Part shown: piece by piece, positions 1-8,373 of the stretch
How positions within the stretch are numbered: the stretch's first letter is position 1
Layout of the letters: each line of letters starts with the position of its first letter
Assembly: GCA_031292465.1 (NCBI GenBank)
Contig: JARLHB010000046.1
Location: 1-23,672, forward strand
Direction of reading: 5' to 3'
Length of the DNA: 23,672 nucleotides
Source of the DNA: Ignavibacteriaceae bacterium
GTDB taxonomy: Bacteria; Bacteroidota; Ignavibacteria; Ignavibacteriales; Ignavibacteriaceae
Position numbers and translations under genes: made by a program
Notes under the pieces: generated by a model
Databases searched by the model: none
The model's input: the letters and a program-made list of their open reading frames with translations, nothing else
Told to the model about the DNA's origin: nothing

Positions 1-54
1 AATTGATCCGCCGATTAAGCCAAGGCCTATTATGGAAATATTTTTTACACTCAA
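1..54 (-). CDS. tyrA: Prephenate dehydrogenase, N-terminal fragment (cut by window edge)
   Basis: Only the first 18 codons are present. Read on the minus strand they give MSVKNISIIGLGLIGGSI, the start of a Rossmann fold with the GLGLIGGS dinucleotide-binding loop typical of TyrA-type prephenate dehydrogenases. These make 4-hydroxyphenylpyruvate for tyrosine. The start is inferred to be the TTG at 54, because an in-frame TAA lies just upstream (four codons before it) with no ATG in between; no good ribosome site is visible. A DAHP synthase gene, the entry step of the same pathway, lies upstream on the same strand, which supports the call. Other NAD(P)-binding enzymes can share this loop, so the assignment rests on motif plus context. 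Confidence 0.7.
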   Translation of the reverse strand, partial: MSVKNISIIGLGLIGGSI

Positions 55-120
55 AAGAAATTTCTTATGTTAATTTATAAAATACTGATTTTTTATCTTA
101 TCATGCAGCGGCCCCGAATT

Positions 121-219
121 TTCTAAGTGTTTCTTAGTGTTCTAAGTGTCTTAGTGGTGAAATGGCTTTCTCCGCATTTAGAATTTAGTACAATACTACC
201 ACGTAGATACACTAAGAAA
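121..219. repeat. Short repeat cluster with inverted arms between aroF and tyrA
   Basis: From 121 to 157 the plus strand repeats a CTTAGTGT/CTAAGTGT unit four times at 8-10 base spacing. From 199 the sequence reads CCACGTAGATACACTAAGAA. The ten bases TTCTTAGTGT at 131-140 are exactly complementary to ACACTAAGAA at 209-218, so the two arms could fold into a long hairpin. The spacer of the aroF-tyrA pair otherwise holds nothing recognisable. It resembles a dispersed intergenic repeat rather than a terminator, because no T run follows. Confidence 0.55.
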
Positions 220-247
220 TTATTAACCTGTTCCTGCTGCGCACAAA

Positions 248-1261
248 TTACATTGTTCTTCCGATAACACCCGCAATTAATTTTACCTGATTCATTAATT
301 CCAAATATTGATCCGGAAGAAGCGCCTGCGGCCCGTCGGAAAGAGCTTTTTCGGGATCGTTATGAACTTCAACCATAAGCCCGTCTGCGCCGGCAGCAAC
401 TGCAGCCCTGGCCATAGGCAGGACTTTATCGCGCAATCCTGTTGCATGTGAAGGATCAGCTATTACAGGCAAATGGCTTCTCTTATGCACAACGGGTATT
501 GCCGAAAGATCAAATGTATTTCTTGTAGATGTTTCAAACGTACGTATGCCTCTTTCGCATAGCATTACCTCGCGGTTGCCGCTGGATAGAATATATTCAG
601 CAGACATAAGCCAGTCTTCCACTGTAGCCGACAAACCTCTCTTGAGCATAATAGGTTTGGTTATCTTGCCAAGGTCTCTTAGAAGGGAAAAATTCTGCAT
701 GTTTCTGGCGCCGACCTGAAAGATATCCGTATATTCCTGTATAAGTTCTATCTGGTTTGACTCCATAACTTCGGTTATAACAAGAAGGTTATATTTATCC
801 GCAGCTTTCCTTATAAGTTTCAGACCTTCTTCGCCAAGGCCCTGAAATGCATAAGGTGAAGTACGCGGCTTAAAAGCTCCTCCGCGCAGTATTTTTGCAC
901 CTGACTTTGCAACTATTTCTGCAATGGTAAAAATCTGATCTTCATTTTCAATCGAACACGGGCCTGCCATCATAACAACTTCATTAGCGCCGATTGATAT
1001 ATCTTTAATTTTAATTACGGTATCGTTTTTCTGAAAAGTCCTGCTTGCAAGCTTATATGGTTCTGTAATGCGGTAGACTTCTGCCACTCCGTCAAGAATT
1101 TTTACTTTACGTGTATCAAAATCAGGTTTTACCCCGATTGCGCCTAAAATAATCTGTTCCACCCCGGTTGACTTATGGACGGCAAACCCGAAATCCTCAA
1201 GATGCTTAATAACATTTTCTATCAGCTTGTCGGATATGTTTTTTTCTAAAACGACTACCAC
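248..1261 (-). CDS. aroF: 3-deoxy-7-phosphoheptulonate (DAHP) synthase, type I-beta with N-terminal regulatory domain
   Basis: The enzyme condenses phosphoenolpyruvate and erythrose 4-phosphate, the first step of the shikimate pathway, in the cytosol. At 337 residues it matches the Thermotoga-type enzyme. Residues 1-70 form a ferredoxin-like domain known in the family to sense tyrosine or phenylalanine. The TIM barrel follows with AGPCS (99-103), a GGAFKPRTSPYAFQG stretch (127-141), LKRG (206-209), CERGIRTFE (235-243) and DPSHATG (269-275). Metal ligands are predicted as Cys102, His272, Glu298 and Asp309, all present. The start is a GTG, set by an AGGAG site six bases upstream. It is the last complete gene of a mutS-led run, with tyrA 193 bp further on. 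Confidence 0.96.
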   Translation of the reverse strand: MVVVLEKNISDKLIENVIKHLEDFGFAVHKSTGVEQIILGAIGVKPDFDTRKVKILDGVAEVYRITEPYKLASRTFQKNDTVIKIKDISIGANEVVMMAGPCSIENEDQIFTIAEIVAKSGAKILRGGAFKPRTSPYAFQGLGEEGLKLIRKAADKYNLLVITEVMESNQIELIQEYTDIFQVGARNMQNFSLLRDLGKITKPIMLKRGLSATVEDWLMSAEYILSSGNREVMLCERGIRTFETSTRNTFDLSAIPVVHKRSHLPVIADPSHATGLRDKVLPMARAAVAAGADGLMVEVHNDPEKALSDGPQALLPDQYLELMNQVKLIAGVIGRTM

Positions 1262-1267
1262 AATTAA

Positions 1268-1272
1268 CTCCT
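1268..1272 (-). promoter_or_regulatory. Shine-Dalgarno site fixing the GTG start of aroF
   Basis: AGGAG on the minus strand lies six bases before the GTG at 1261-1259. It is one of the clearest ribosome sites in the window and decides the start in the absence of an ATG. Confidence 0.75.
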
Positions 1273-1280
1273 AATAATAA

Positions 1281-1919
1281 TTAATGGAATTTTTTCTCTC
1301 CAGCTTCAATTGCAAGATCTATGTGATCTTCCTTAGAAGGGATAGCACATGAATACTTAGCACTGTATGAGCAGTACGGACTATATGCAAGATTAAAATC
1401 TATTGTATAAACATAATTGGAATCATTGTTTAAATCAAAATCTAAATAACGGCCTACTCCGTATGTCTCATCGCCGGTTGTCTTGTCTGTAAACCAGATT
1501 GCATAATAAACGGAACCGTCTTTGGATGTACCTTCATATACATTAAGCTTATATTCAATATTTTTATAATTAAATTTTACGTACCCGAAACGTACCGCTT
1601 TCCGTTCTTCGCCTTTTGTACCGAATATTTTTATCGTATCCTGTATGCTATATCTGTAAAGTTTGCTTTTAAAAACAAAATCAGGGTTAACATCATAATA
1701 TTTTAAAGGGTGGAAAGCTGCCTTTATATCCTGATTAAACGGTGATTCAGGATTATTCTTCATAAAATCGTCTTTATCTTTTCTCTGCCGTTCAGTATCC
1801 TGAATATATTTTTTCTGTTCCGGGCTGTAATTCCTTTGGCATGATACAAAATGCAGCGCACCTGAAATAACAGCTAAAGCAATTAATATCTTTGAAGAAA
1901 TAATATTCTTAAACATCAT
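1281..1919 (-). CDS. DUF1684 family lipoprotein
   Basis: This 212-residue protein has an N-terminal hydrophobic stretch ending in HFVSC, so Cys27 is a likely lipid-attachment site, although phenylalanine at -3 is not the usual residue. The body matches DUF1684: an R/K-rich RKDKDDFMKNNPESPF segment near 46-61, a late TYGVGRYLDFDL segment, and the hallmark DFNLAYSPYCSYS followed by C and a closing AGEKKF. Its biochemical role is unknown. The first ATG (1919) is chosen because AAGG lies six bases upstream; a second ATG follows at once. The start overlaps the mutS end by 11 bp, and the DAHP synthase gene begins 19 bp after its stop, so translation is probably coupled. Confidence 0.85.
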   Translation of the reverse strand: MMFKNIISSKILIALAVISGALHFVSCQRNYSPEQKKYIQDTERQRKDKDDFMKNNPESPFNQDIKAAFHPLKYYDVNPDFVFKSKLYRYSIQDTIKIFGTKGEERKAVRFGYVKFNYKNIEYKLNVYEGTSKDGSVYYAIWFTDKTTGDETYGVGRYLDFDLNNDSNYVYTIDFNLAYSPYCSYSAKYSCAIPSKEDHIDLAIEAGEKKFH

Positions 1920-4518
1920 TCTTCACCTTCTTTTTAAGTTCCTGAAGTTTGTTTAATGCTTCAAGCGGAGTAAGATTATTAATTTCAATATCGTCAATCT
2001 CTCCGCGTAATTTATCATCACGTATTTCAAACATATTTATCTGGTTATCGTTATCCTGTTTAATCTTTTTCAGTTTTTCTTTCTTCTCCTCATAAGGAGT
2101 TAATTCTTTGCTCTCCAAATTTGCAAGAATTTCTTTAGCTCTTTTAGTTACAAACATAGGAAGCCCTGCCATCTGCGCAACCTGGATTCCATAGCTGTGG
2201 TCAGCTTTGCCCAGGCTTACTTTATGCAGAAAGAATACCTTATCATCGTGCTCGCGTACTTCCACCTTGTAATTTTTTATACGCGGAAACAATTCCGCCA
2301 TTTCATTTAATTCATGGTAATGAGTTGCAAAAAGAGTTTTTGCGGCAACTTCAGGATTATCATGCAGATATTCCGTTAAAGCCCAGGCTATTGAAATGCC
2401 GTCAAATGTACTTGTACCGCGACCTATTTCATCAAGAAGGACAAGGCTTTTCGGCGTTGCATTATTAAGAATATTTGCCGCTTCCTGCATTTCAACAAGG
2501 AATGTACTCTCGCCGGCGGAGATATTATCGCTTGCGCCTACTCTTGTAAATATTCTGTCCACAATTCCTATGTGTGCTTCCTTTGCCGGCACAAACGAAC
2601 CTATCTGTGCAAGCAGTACAATTAAACCGACCTGCCTTAAATAAACCGACTTGCCCGCCATATTAGGCCCGGTTAAAATAATTATCTGGTCGTCTTCATT
2701 TTCCAGCCTGCAGCTATTGGATGTAAATTTCTCACCCGGCGGAAGAATCCTTTCAACAACCGGATGCCTGCCGTCTATTATAACAAGTTTTGTATCATCG
2801 CTTAGAACGGGTTTTACGTAATTATACTGCTCTGCGCATTCCGCAAAAGAGATGAAACAATCCAGCATTGCTATAAGCCTTGCATTCTGCTGAATCATCT
2901 CTGCTTCCGATGCAACACTTAATCTTACTTCATTAAATAACTGCGTTTCGAGTTCATAAATCTTTTCTTCAGCATTAAGGATTTTTTCCTCATAAGTTTT
3001 AAGCTCGGGAGTTAAGAATCTTTCCGCATTTACAAGAGTCTGCTTGCGGATATAATCCGCAGGTACTTTATCCTTATTAGCATGGCTTATTTCAATATAA
3101 TAGCCGAATACTTTATTAAAGTTCACTTTAAGAGAAGGGATGCCTGTTCTTTCCCGTTCGGATTTTTGCAGGTTCGCAATCCAGCCTTTGCCGTTTATAG
3201 AAATATCCCGCAGCTCATCTAATTCAGGGCTAAAACCTTTTTTAATTATACCGCCGTCAACAAAATTAAGAGGCGGCGTATCAACAATTGAATTTTGAAT
3301 TTTTTCTACCAGCCTGTCAAGCGGCAGCAAACCCTCGGATATTTGTGAAAGTGTTTTTACCTGTGCGTCATTTAAATAAGTTTTTATCTGCGGAATTTTT
3401 CTTAGTGAAGTTTTAATTGCAACAATTTCCCGCGGATTTGCCCTGCCGGTGCAGACTTTTGATATTAATCTTTCAAGGTCGCCGATTTCCTTTAATTCAG
3501 CAATAAGATTTTTTCTTAGGGATTTACTTTTCACAAGTTCATCAACGCTGTCCTGCCGTTTTAAGATCATATCCAATTTTCTTAAAGGAGCAGTAATCCA
3601 TTTTTTCAACAACCTGCCGCCCATTGCGGTTTCGGTTTTATCAAGAATGGCAATAAGCGACCCTTCCCTGCTGCCGTCCTGCATTGAAAAAGTAATTTCA
3701 AGGTTCCGCTTGGTTGAATGATCAAGCGCCATGTATTCGGAAGGATTGTATGCCGATACCCTGCTTAAGTGCGAAAGATTTTCTTTTTGTGTCTCCTGCA
3801 GGTAGCTTAGTATTGCCCCGGATGCAATAATTCCGGTATAAAAATTATCTATGCCGAAACCTTTAAGGTTGACGGTTTTAAACTGCATAACAAGCAGCTC
3901 TTTTGCATATTCAAAATTGAATATCCAGTCGTCTACCTTGGTTATTCTTATTGTCTGATTAACCTTATTAACAAGCGCAATAAACTGGTCTTTATCTTTT
4001 TTCTGCACAAGAAGCTCTGATGGGGAAATCATTTCCAACTGCTGCTGAAGAAAAGAAGCGGGAACTTCATAGGTGTAAAATTCACCCGTGGAAACGTCCG
4101 AAAATGAAATGCCTGCAATTTCATCCTTAAGGCATACAGCCATCAGGTAATTATTCTTCTTATGGTCCAACAGCTTATCTGAGAAGGCAACGCCGGGCGT
4201 TACTACTTCAATAACTTCCCTTTTTACAATTCCTTTAGCAAACTTAGGATTTTCCATTTGCTCGCAAACCGCAACTCGGTAGCCTGCCCGTACAAGTTTG
4301 GGCAGATATGTATCAAGTGCATGGTGCGGAAAACCGGCAAGCGGAACATCACCCGCAGCGCCGTTTGCGCGTTTAGTTAAAGTTATACCTAAAACTTTTG
4401 CCGCTATCTTAGCGTCTTCTTCAAAAGTCTCAAAAAAGTCACCCATCCTGAAAAGAAGTACCGTATCCGGATGAGCAGCTTTTATCTTGCTGTATTGCGA
4501 CATTAAAGGTGTTTGCAT
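1909..4518 (-). CDS. mutS: DNA mismatch repair protein MutS
   Basis: MutS binds mismatches and small loops in DNA and, with ATP, recruits MutL. The 869 residues fit the family length. The mismatch-reading loop GDFFE is at 26-30, with the phenylalanine and glutamate of the FxE motif. The ATPase has Walker A GPNMAGKS (617-624), the GESTFLVEM signature, Walker B LVLLDEIGRGTSTFDG with Asp696-Glu697, and ATHYHEL. Near the C-terminus QINMF resembles a beta-clamp binding motif, followed by the usual NLTPLEALNKLQELKK segment. The start at MQTPLMSQYSKIK agrees with relatives, but no Shine-Dalgarno is visible. It leads the minus-strand run mutS, lipoprotein, aroF. Confidence 0.98.
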   Translation of the reverse strand: MQTPLMSQYSKIKAAHPDTVLLFRMGDFFETFEEDAKIAAKVLGITLTKRANGAAGDVPLAGFPHHALDTYLPKLVRAGYRVAVCEQMENPKFAKGIVKREVIEVVTPGVAFSDKLLDHKKNNYLMAVCLKDEIAGISFSDVSTGEFYTYEVPASFLQQQLEMISPSELLVQKKDKDQFIALVNKVNQTIRITKVDDWIFNFEYAKELLVMQFKTVNLKGFGIDNFYTGIIASGAILSYLQETQKENLSHLSRVSAYNPSEYMALDHSTKRNLEITFSMQDGSREGSLIAILDKTETAMGGRLLKKWITAPLRKLDMILKRQDSVDELVKSKSLRKNLIAELKEIGDLERLISKVCTGRANPREIVAIKTSLRKIPQIKTYLNDAQVKTLSQISEGLLPLDRLVEKIQNSIVDTPPLNFVDGGIIKKGFSPELDELRDISINGKGWIANLQKSERERTGIPSLKVNFNKVFGYYIEISHANKDKVPADYIRKQTLVNAERFLTPELKTYEEKILNAEEKIYELETQLFNEVRLSVASEAEMIQQNARLIAMLDCFISFAECAEQYNYVKPVLSDDTKLVIIDGRHPVVERILPPGEKFTSNSCRLENEDDQIIILTGPNMAGKSVYLRQVGLIVLLAQIGSFVPAKEAHIGIVDRIFTRVGASDNISAGESTFLVEMQEAANILNNATPKSLVLLDEIGRGTSTFDGISIAWALTEYLHDNPEVAAKTLFATHYHELNEMAELFPRIKNYKVEVREHDDKVFFLHKVSLGKADHSYGIQVAQMAGLPMFVTKRAKEILANLESKELTPYEEKKEKLKKIKQDNDNQINMFEIRDDKLRGEIDDIEINNLTPLEALNKLQELKKKVKNDV

Positions 4519-4681
4519 ATGAAAACTGTTAAGCCCGAGCCTTATTAAATTAAAAGATAAAAATACTTTAATATGGAAAGAATTTCAATTTTTGAAGGAC
4601 ATATCTTTTATACGTAAATCAGTCATTTAGCTGTTTTTAATATTTAAATAGCCTGAGAATACAGCCTAATACAGAAAAGGC

Positions 4682-4716
4682 AATATTTGGACCCCTTTAA
4701 CACCAAGCCAAATATT
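4682..4716. promoter_or_regulatory. Nine-base inverted repeat in the mutS / glycosidase spacer
   Basis: AATATTTGG (4682-4690) and CCAAATATT (4708-4716) are perfect complements separated by 17 bases. The site lies in the 477-bp spacer between the divergent mutS and glycosidase genes, about 165 bp from the mutS start. It could be an operator or an RNA hairpin; no T run follows. The loop holds one of the ACCCCTTTAA motifs also seen elsewhere in the window. Apart from this and a possible promoter at 4880-4908, nothing else was recognised in the spacer. Confidence 0.35.
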
Positions 4717-4879
4717 TTGATTACCATCTTAACAACTGATTATTGTTCATCACCCGGCAGTATTTATAGATTTCAACTAAAATAATTAAATGGTTACCTG
4801 GAAATGTTTAATGATATACATTTAATTTATTTATTACTTACAATAATACTGTAATTGTAATAAATTCGTTGAAGGCTTA

Positions 4880-4908
4880 TTGATTTACATCTCATTCTGA
4901 TATATTTT
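4880..4908 (+). promoter_or_regulatory. Possible Bacteroidota-type promoter for the glycosidase gene
   Basis: TTG (4880-4882) and TATATTTT (4901-4908) are separated by 18 bases, close to the TTG / TAnnTTTG arrangement of Bacteroidota sigma factors. The last base of the -7 element is T instead of G. It sits about 90 bp before the start codon. Confidence 0.35.
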
Positions 4909-4995
4909 TATTTTTTTATTCTGAACCGTCTAATTAACAAACCGGGAAAGCAGATCTGCCGGTTATAATTATTATAAAATTCTAATGCTATAATT

Positions 4996-7176
4996 ATGAA
5001 AACCAGAAATTTAAATTTCCTTTTCTTGTTGAGCCTGGCTTTATCAATAAATGTTTTCTCACAGTCTTACATTCCTGCCGATCCTGAATATTATGCTATG
5101 GAAAGGCAGCAAATGCGCTTCGATGACTATCAGACTCTATTAATAAACTACCGGGGGTTTGTTTGTCCGCGCCAGTACAGTACCACTTGCTTTACAAACA
5201 TCCAGTTCCTTCCCTTCAGTTCCCCGGATTACTCTTTTAACCTGAATTTCTTAGATAACGCAACGGGAAAAATCATTAGGGATGATGTACCGCAAATCTG
5301 GGAGAAATGGATAAACGAACGGAAAGGCTACGATCCGCTGGCAGGGAATTTCAGGCCGAACTCCCCTTTTATGATGGTAACACAGGATGAAAAATGGCAG
5401 CCGAACTCTTATTTCAGGTCGGGAACATTTCACAAAGAGATTGCAGGCAAGTGGATTAGCTTCTCAATAAACACTCAAACCAGTGTTTCCTATGATACCA
5501 ATGAAGTGTACTTAAAAATTACGTTAAAGAATAGAAATGATGAACCGTTAAATCTTACAATTATCCCGCAGCAAATTGCCGGATCACTAAAATGCGAAGG
5601 GATGAATGGAACTGACAGCGTAAAGCAGGTTGATGCTTTTACATTGGCAAGTGAACAAATGCAGGTTAGAGTTTCCTCGGATATAGAAACAGTAAGCAGC
5701 AAGGGCTTTGATTTAACTTTACCGCCGGGTGAATTTGTAACCGTATATTTTGCAGTTCAGTTCTATCAGGCAGGCCAAAAAGCTCCTGAATTATTTCAAA
5801 AAGATATTAAACTTCGTATGCAGAAAGCGGAGCAGATTACAAGAGATAAGCTGAAATGGGCATATAACGCTGTTCCAAAGCTTGAATGCTCAGATAAAAA
5901 AGTTCAGGAATATTATTACCGCTGTTTGCTATCTGTACTGATGAGCAGGTATGAGAATCCGAATTTCATAACTAACCCGTTTTGGGCAGTTGGTACGTGG
6001 CCTTTTACAATAAGCTGGGACAACTCATACTCTTCAGATATTTTAGCTATGCTTGATCCCAAAAGCCTGAAAGAAGCCATCCTGACAGATATGCGTGAAG
6101 TGAAGATGAAAAGAACTTATGTCGGCTGGAAGGGTGCATTCTGGGATAACATATATATTCAGGAACCGTTTGCACTTCAGACTATGATAGATGCCTATTT
6201 AAGGCATACGGATGACTATACATTGTTTAATGAAAAAGCAGGAGATGCTAACGTATGGCAGTGGATGAAACGCTGGGTTGATGAGCTTAAAACCAATTAC
6301 ACAAATAAAGACGGTTTAATTGATGTAGGTTATGATACGCAGAAAATAATTGAAATAAGGACAGACGGCTATAATCATGTTGTACCCATTCTTAATATTC
6401 TCACAACTCAGTTGCTTTACCGTATGTCCGAATGGGGGAAAATTTTAAAAGATCCGGACAGCTCAAATTATTACTCGGCTGCTGAAACTTTAAAAGGACT
6501 GATGAATAAAAACCTGTGGAACAATAATAAAGGCTGGTTTGATAATCTTTATCCCGACGGGAAAAAAGGGACAATCTGGACTGTACATCTTTTCGACGCC
6601 CTCGGAACAGATATTCTGACAGGCACACAGATAAATAAATTAGCCGGCCATATTAAAGAAGGAGTATTCCTCGGCAAATTCGGCGTTTATTCAATTGCAA
6701 GAAATGACAGCGTTCACTGGGACCTGATAGATTCAGACTGGGGCGGAGGCGGGCAATATGCAGGCATGCCGGGACGAATTTCACGCTACCTTTACAAACA
6801 GGGATTTGCAGAGCTTGGCTGGGATGTACTGAAAAGGAATATGCGCTATATAGACTATTTCCCTTACCTGCCGCAGAACCCAAGGACTGATAACCCTGAA
6901 CAGGACAGGTCATCTATGCCTTTGGAAATTTCAGCAGGCGCCGGAATGGAAGCAATTATTTTCGGGACTTTTGGAATCTCCATCAATGGTGAAGTATTGT
7001 CAATCAGTCCTAACACCCATGAAGGATTGGGTGAAACAAGGCTGAGCAACTTTAACTTCAGGGGAAAGTCGTATGATATTCAATTAAATAAAAGGAACTT
7101 CTCCATTTACCAGGATGGGAAAATTTATATAACAAAACCGTATGGTGAATCTGTCATGTTTACACCAGGCCAGTAA
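4996..7176 (+). CDS. Secreted six-hairpin glycosidase (MGH1/GH63-like)
   Basis: This 726-residue protein begins with a clear signal peptide (MKTRNLNFLFLLSLALSINVFSQ, probable cut after Ser22), so it is periplasmic or surface-exposed. Residues about 24-290 look beta-rich. From about 295 to 690 the pattern fits an (alpha/alpha)6 barrel of the six-hairpin superfamily: PFTISWDNSYSSD with Asp342, GWKGAFWDN with Asp384, DSDWGGGGQYAGMPG (579-593), and a late PLEISAGAGMEAIIFG with Glu644. By analogy with GH63 and mannosylglycerate hydrolase-like enzymes an Asp and the late Glu are catalytic candidates, but which ones is inference. It probably releases glucose or mannose from an alpha-linked glycan; the substrate cannot be read from the sequence. 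It precedes the esterase-fold and GH13 genes on the same strand. Confidence 0.75.
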   Translation: MKTRNLNFLFLLSLALSINVFSQSYIPADPEYYAMERQQMRFDDYQTLLINYRGFVCPRQYSTTCFTNIQFLPFSSPDYSFNLNFLDNATGKIIRDDVPQIWEKWINERKGYDPLAGNFRPNSPFMMVTQDEKWQPNSYFRSGTFHKEIAGKWISFSINTQTSVSYDTNEVYLKITLKNRNDEPLNLTIIPQQIAGSLKCEGMNGTDSVKQVDAFTLASEQMQVRVSSDIETVSSKGFDLTLPPGEFVTVYFAVQFYQAGQKAPELFQKDIKLRMQKAEQITRDKLKWAYNAVPKLECSDKKVQEYYYRCLLSVLMSRYENPNFITNPFWAVGTWPFTISWDNSYSSDILAMLDPKSLKEAILTDMREVKMKRTYVGWKGAFWDNIYIQEPFALQTMIDAYLRHTDDYTLFNEKAGDANVWQWMKRWVDELKTNYTNKDGLIDVGYDTQKIIEIRTDGYNHVVPILNILTTQLLYRMSEWGKILKDPDSSNYYSAAETLKGLMNKNLWNNNKGWFDNLYPDGKKGTIWTVHLFDALGTDILTGTQINKLAGHIKEGVFLGKFGVYSIARNDSVHWDLIDSDWGGGGQYAGMPGRISRYLYKQGFAELGWDVLKRNMRYIDYFPYLPQNPRTDNPEQDRSSMPLEISAGAGMEAIIFGTFGISINGEVLSISPNTHEGLGETRLSNFNFRGKSYDIQLNKRNFSIYQDGKIYITKPYGESVMFTPGQ

Positions 7177-7189
7177 TAATTATTTTTTT

Positions 7190-7212
7190 TAATCCGCCGG
7201 AAATTATTTTTT
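7190..7212 (+). terminator. Weak candidate terminator after the glycosidase gene
   Basis: TAATCC and GGA-AA-TTA can pair around GCC, with a two-base bulge, and six T follow. The stem is short and AT-rich. It is placed 14 bases after the stop codon, where a terminator is expected. Confidence 0.3.
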
Positions 7213-7285
7213 ACAGCAGGATTAAAATATTCTGTAGCTGCTGATTATAAATACGGTTATCAGCATTACTAATAAGAAAATTTTT

Positions 7286-7293
7286 TATATTTG
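7286..7293 (+). promoter_or_regulatory. Bacteroidota-type -7 promoter element (TAnnTTTG) for the esterase gene
   Basis: TATATTTG matches TAnnTTTG exactly, 45 bp before the ATG at 7339. Transcription would start near 7300, which rules out the longer reading that opens with the TTG at 7291. No clear TTG was found at the -33 position. Confidence 0.55.
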
Positions 7294-7338
7294 CACCGTT
7301 TAAATTTACAGTATTACAAGAAACGGAAGTCCATCATT

Positions 7339-8055
7339 ATGCGGGAAGAATATTATAAGTGGCACTCTAATGATTTAGACAGGGAATTTGAAATGCTCGT
7401 ATTCGGGCATTACGGTTATCCTGTAGTGTTATTCCCTACCTTTAATGCAAGATTCTGGCAGGCTAAAGAATCAGGACTTATTAATTCTGCAGCGAATTTA
7501 ATTAACTCCGGCAAGATAAAAATTTACTGCCCTGAAGGAATGGATTACTTAAGCTGGAATAACGACTCCATTGAACCGGCTGAAAGAGTCAAGGCTCACC
7601 TTGCTTATGAAAAGGCAATTATAGCTGATGTTATAGGCTTTGTAAAGCATGAAACTTCAATGGAGCGTATTGGAATGGCAGGATGTAATTTCGGCGCATA
7701 TCATGCGCTAAACTTTTCTTTTAGGCATCCCGATATGGTTGGAAAATTAATCTGCATCGGCGGAACATTTAACATTAAGCCGTTTATTGATAATTATTAC
7801 GATGATAACTGTTATTTTAATAATCCGCCGGATTACCTTCCAAATCTGACTGACAACTGGTACCTGGATCAATTTAAAACAATGAAAATTATTCTCGGCA
7901 CCGGGGAAACAGACCAATACGCGGAACAAACTAAATATATATCAGGTACTCTCCGCTCGAAAAGCGTTAACCACTGGCTTGATGTCCGCCCGAATACAGG
8001 GCACGACTGGGACTTCTGGAGAGAAGTTTTTCCAAAGTATTTGGCCCAGATCTAA
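7339..8055 (+). CDS. Esterase-fold (alpha/beta hydrolase, PF00756-like) protein with Asn at the nucleophile position
   Basis: The chosen ATG gives MREEYYKWHSNDL and 238 residues. The open frame continues upstream to a TTG at 7291, but that lies inside the probable promoter. The protein resembles the esterase family in which relatives read GCS(F/M)GAYHA at the nucleophile elbow. Here the elbow is GCNFGAYHA (115-123), so the expected serine is Asn117. The probable acid Asp192 (GETDQ) and base His222 (NTGHDW) are kept. No signal peptide, so cytosolic. Either the protein has lost hydrolase activity or it works differently. It lies between two glycan-active genes on the same strand, so a role in sugar or storage polymer metabolism is a guess. 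Confidence 0.75.
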   Translation: MREEYYKWHSNDLDREFEMLVFGHYGYPVVLFPTFNARFWQAKESGLINSAANLINSGKIKIYCPEGMDYLSWNNDSIEPAERVKAHLAYEKAIIADVIGFVKHETSMERIGMAGCNFGAYHALNFSFRHPDMVGKLICIGGTFNIKPFIDNYYDDNCYFNNPPDYLPNLTDNWYLDQFKTMKIILGTGETDQYAEQTKYISGTLRSKSVNHWLDVRPNTGHDWDFWREVFPKYLAQI

Positions 8056-8150
8056 TATCTGATTAGCCAAAAACAGCTGTCAAATTTCCATCTTTGCTGC
8101 AGTTTATAAGATTCATTAAAGATTTATTATATTTCCATCTAAAAGTATAT

Positions 8151-8283
8151 AATTTACTGAAGTTACGTAAAATTGTACTGCGAAACGCTGTTTCGCAAAT
8201 TAGTACGTATTTTTATTACAATAAAAGAAGCGAATCGGCGATTCGCTGTACAAAAATATTGTTTTTCGAAACTTCAGTAATTT
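8151..8283. repeat. MITE/BIME-like element with terminal inverted repeats and two internal hairpins
   Basis: The outer arms TTACTGAAGTT (8154-8164) and AACTTCAGTAA (8270-8280) are perfect complements. Inside are two palindromes: TGCGAAAC-GCT-GTTTCGCA (8179-8197), preceded by GTAC at 8175, and AGCGAATCG-G-CGATTCGCT (8229-8247), followed by GTAC at 8248. The two hairpins thus face each other with the same GTAC head, as in bacterial interspersed mosaic elements. The first is matched nearly base for base at 17478-17502. The element fills most of the 318-bp spacer between the esterase and GH13 genes; no gene or promoter was recognised in the rest. Confidence 0.75.
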
Positions 8284-8373
8284 ATTAAAATGAAGCTTGT
8301 TTGTTATATTCAGGATAATAAAATGGCAGATTTTCACTATTCATATTCACACTTCAAACCTTAACTAAATACT

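Noticed and set aside
7291..7338. N-terminal extension of the esterase from a TTG
   Set aside because: It overlaps an exact TAnnTTTG promoter element and the expected transcription start; the ATG at 7339 fits the family.
8172..8251. CRISPR-like repeat
   Set aside because: Only two palindromes of different sequence with no regular spacers; they form a REP pair, not an array.
8094..8288. Open frame of 64 codons on the plus strand
   Set aside because: It lies almost wholly in the palindromic repeat element, has no recognisable protein features, and its start lacks a ribosome site.
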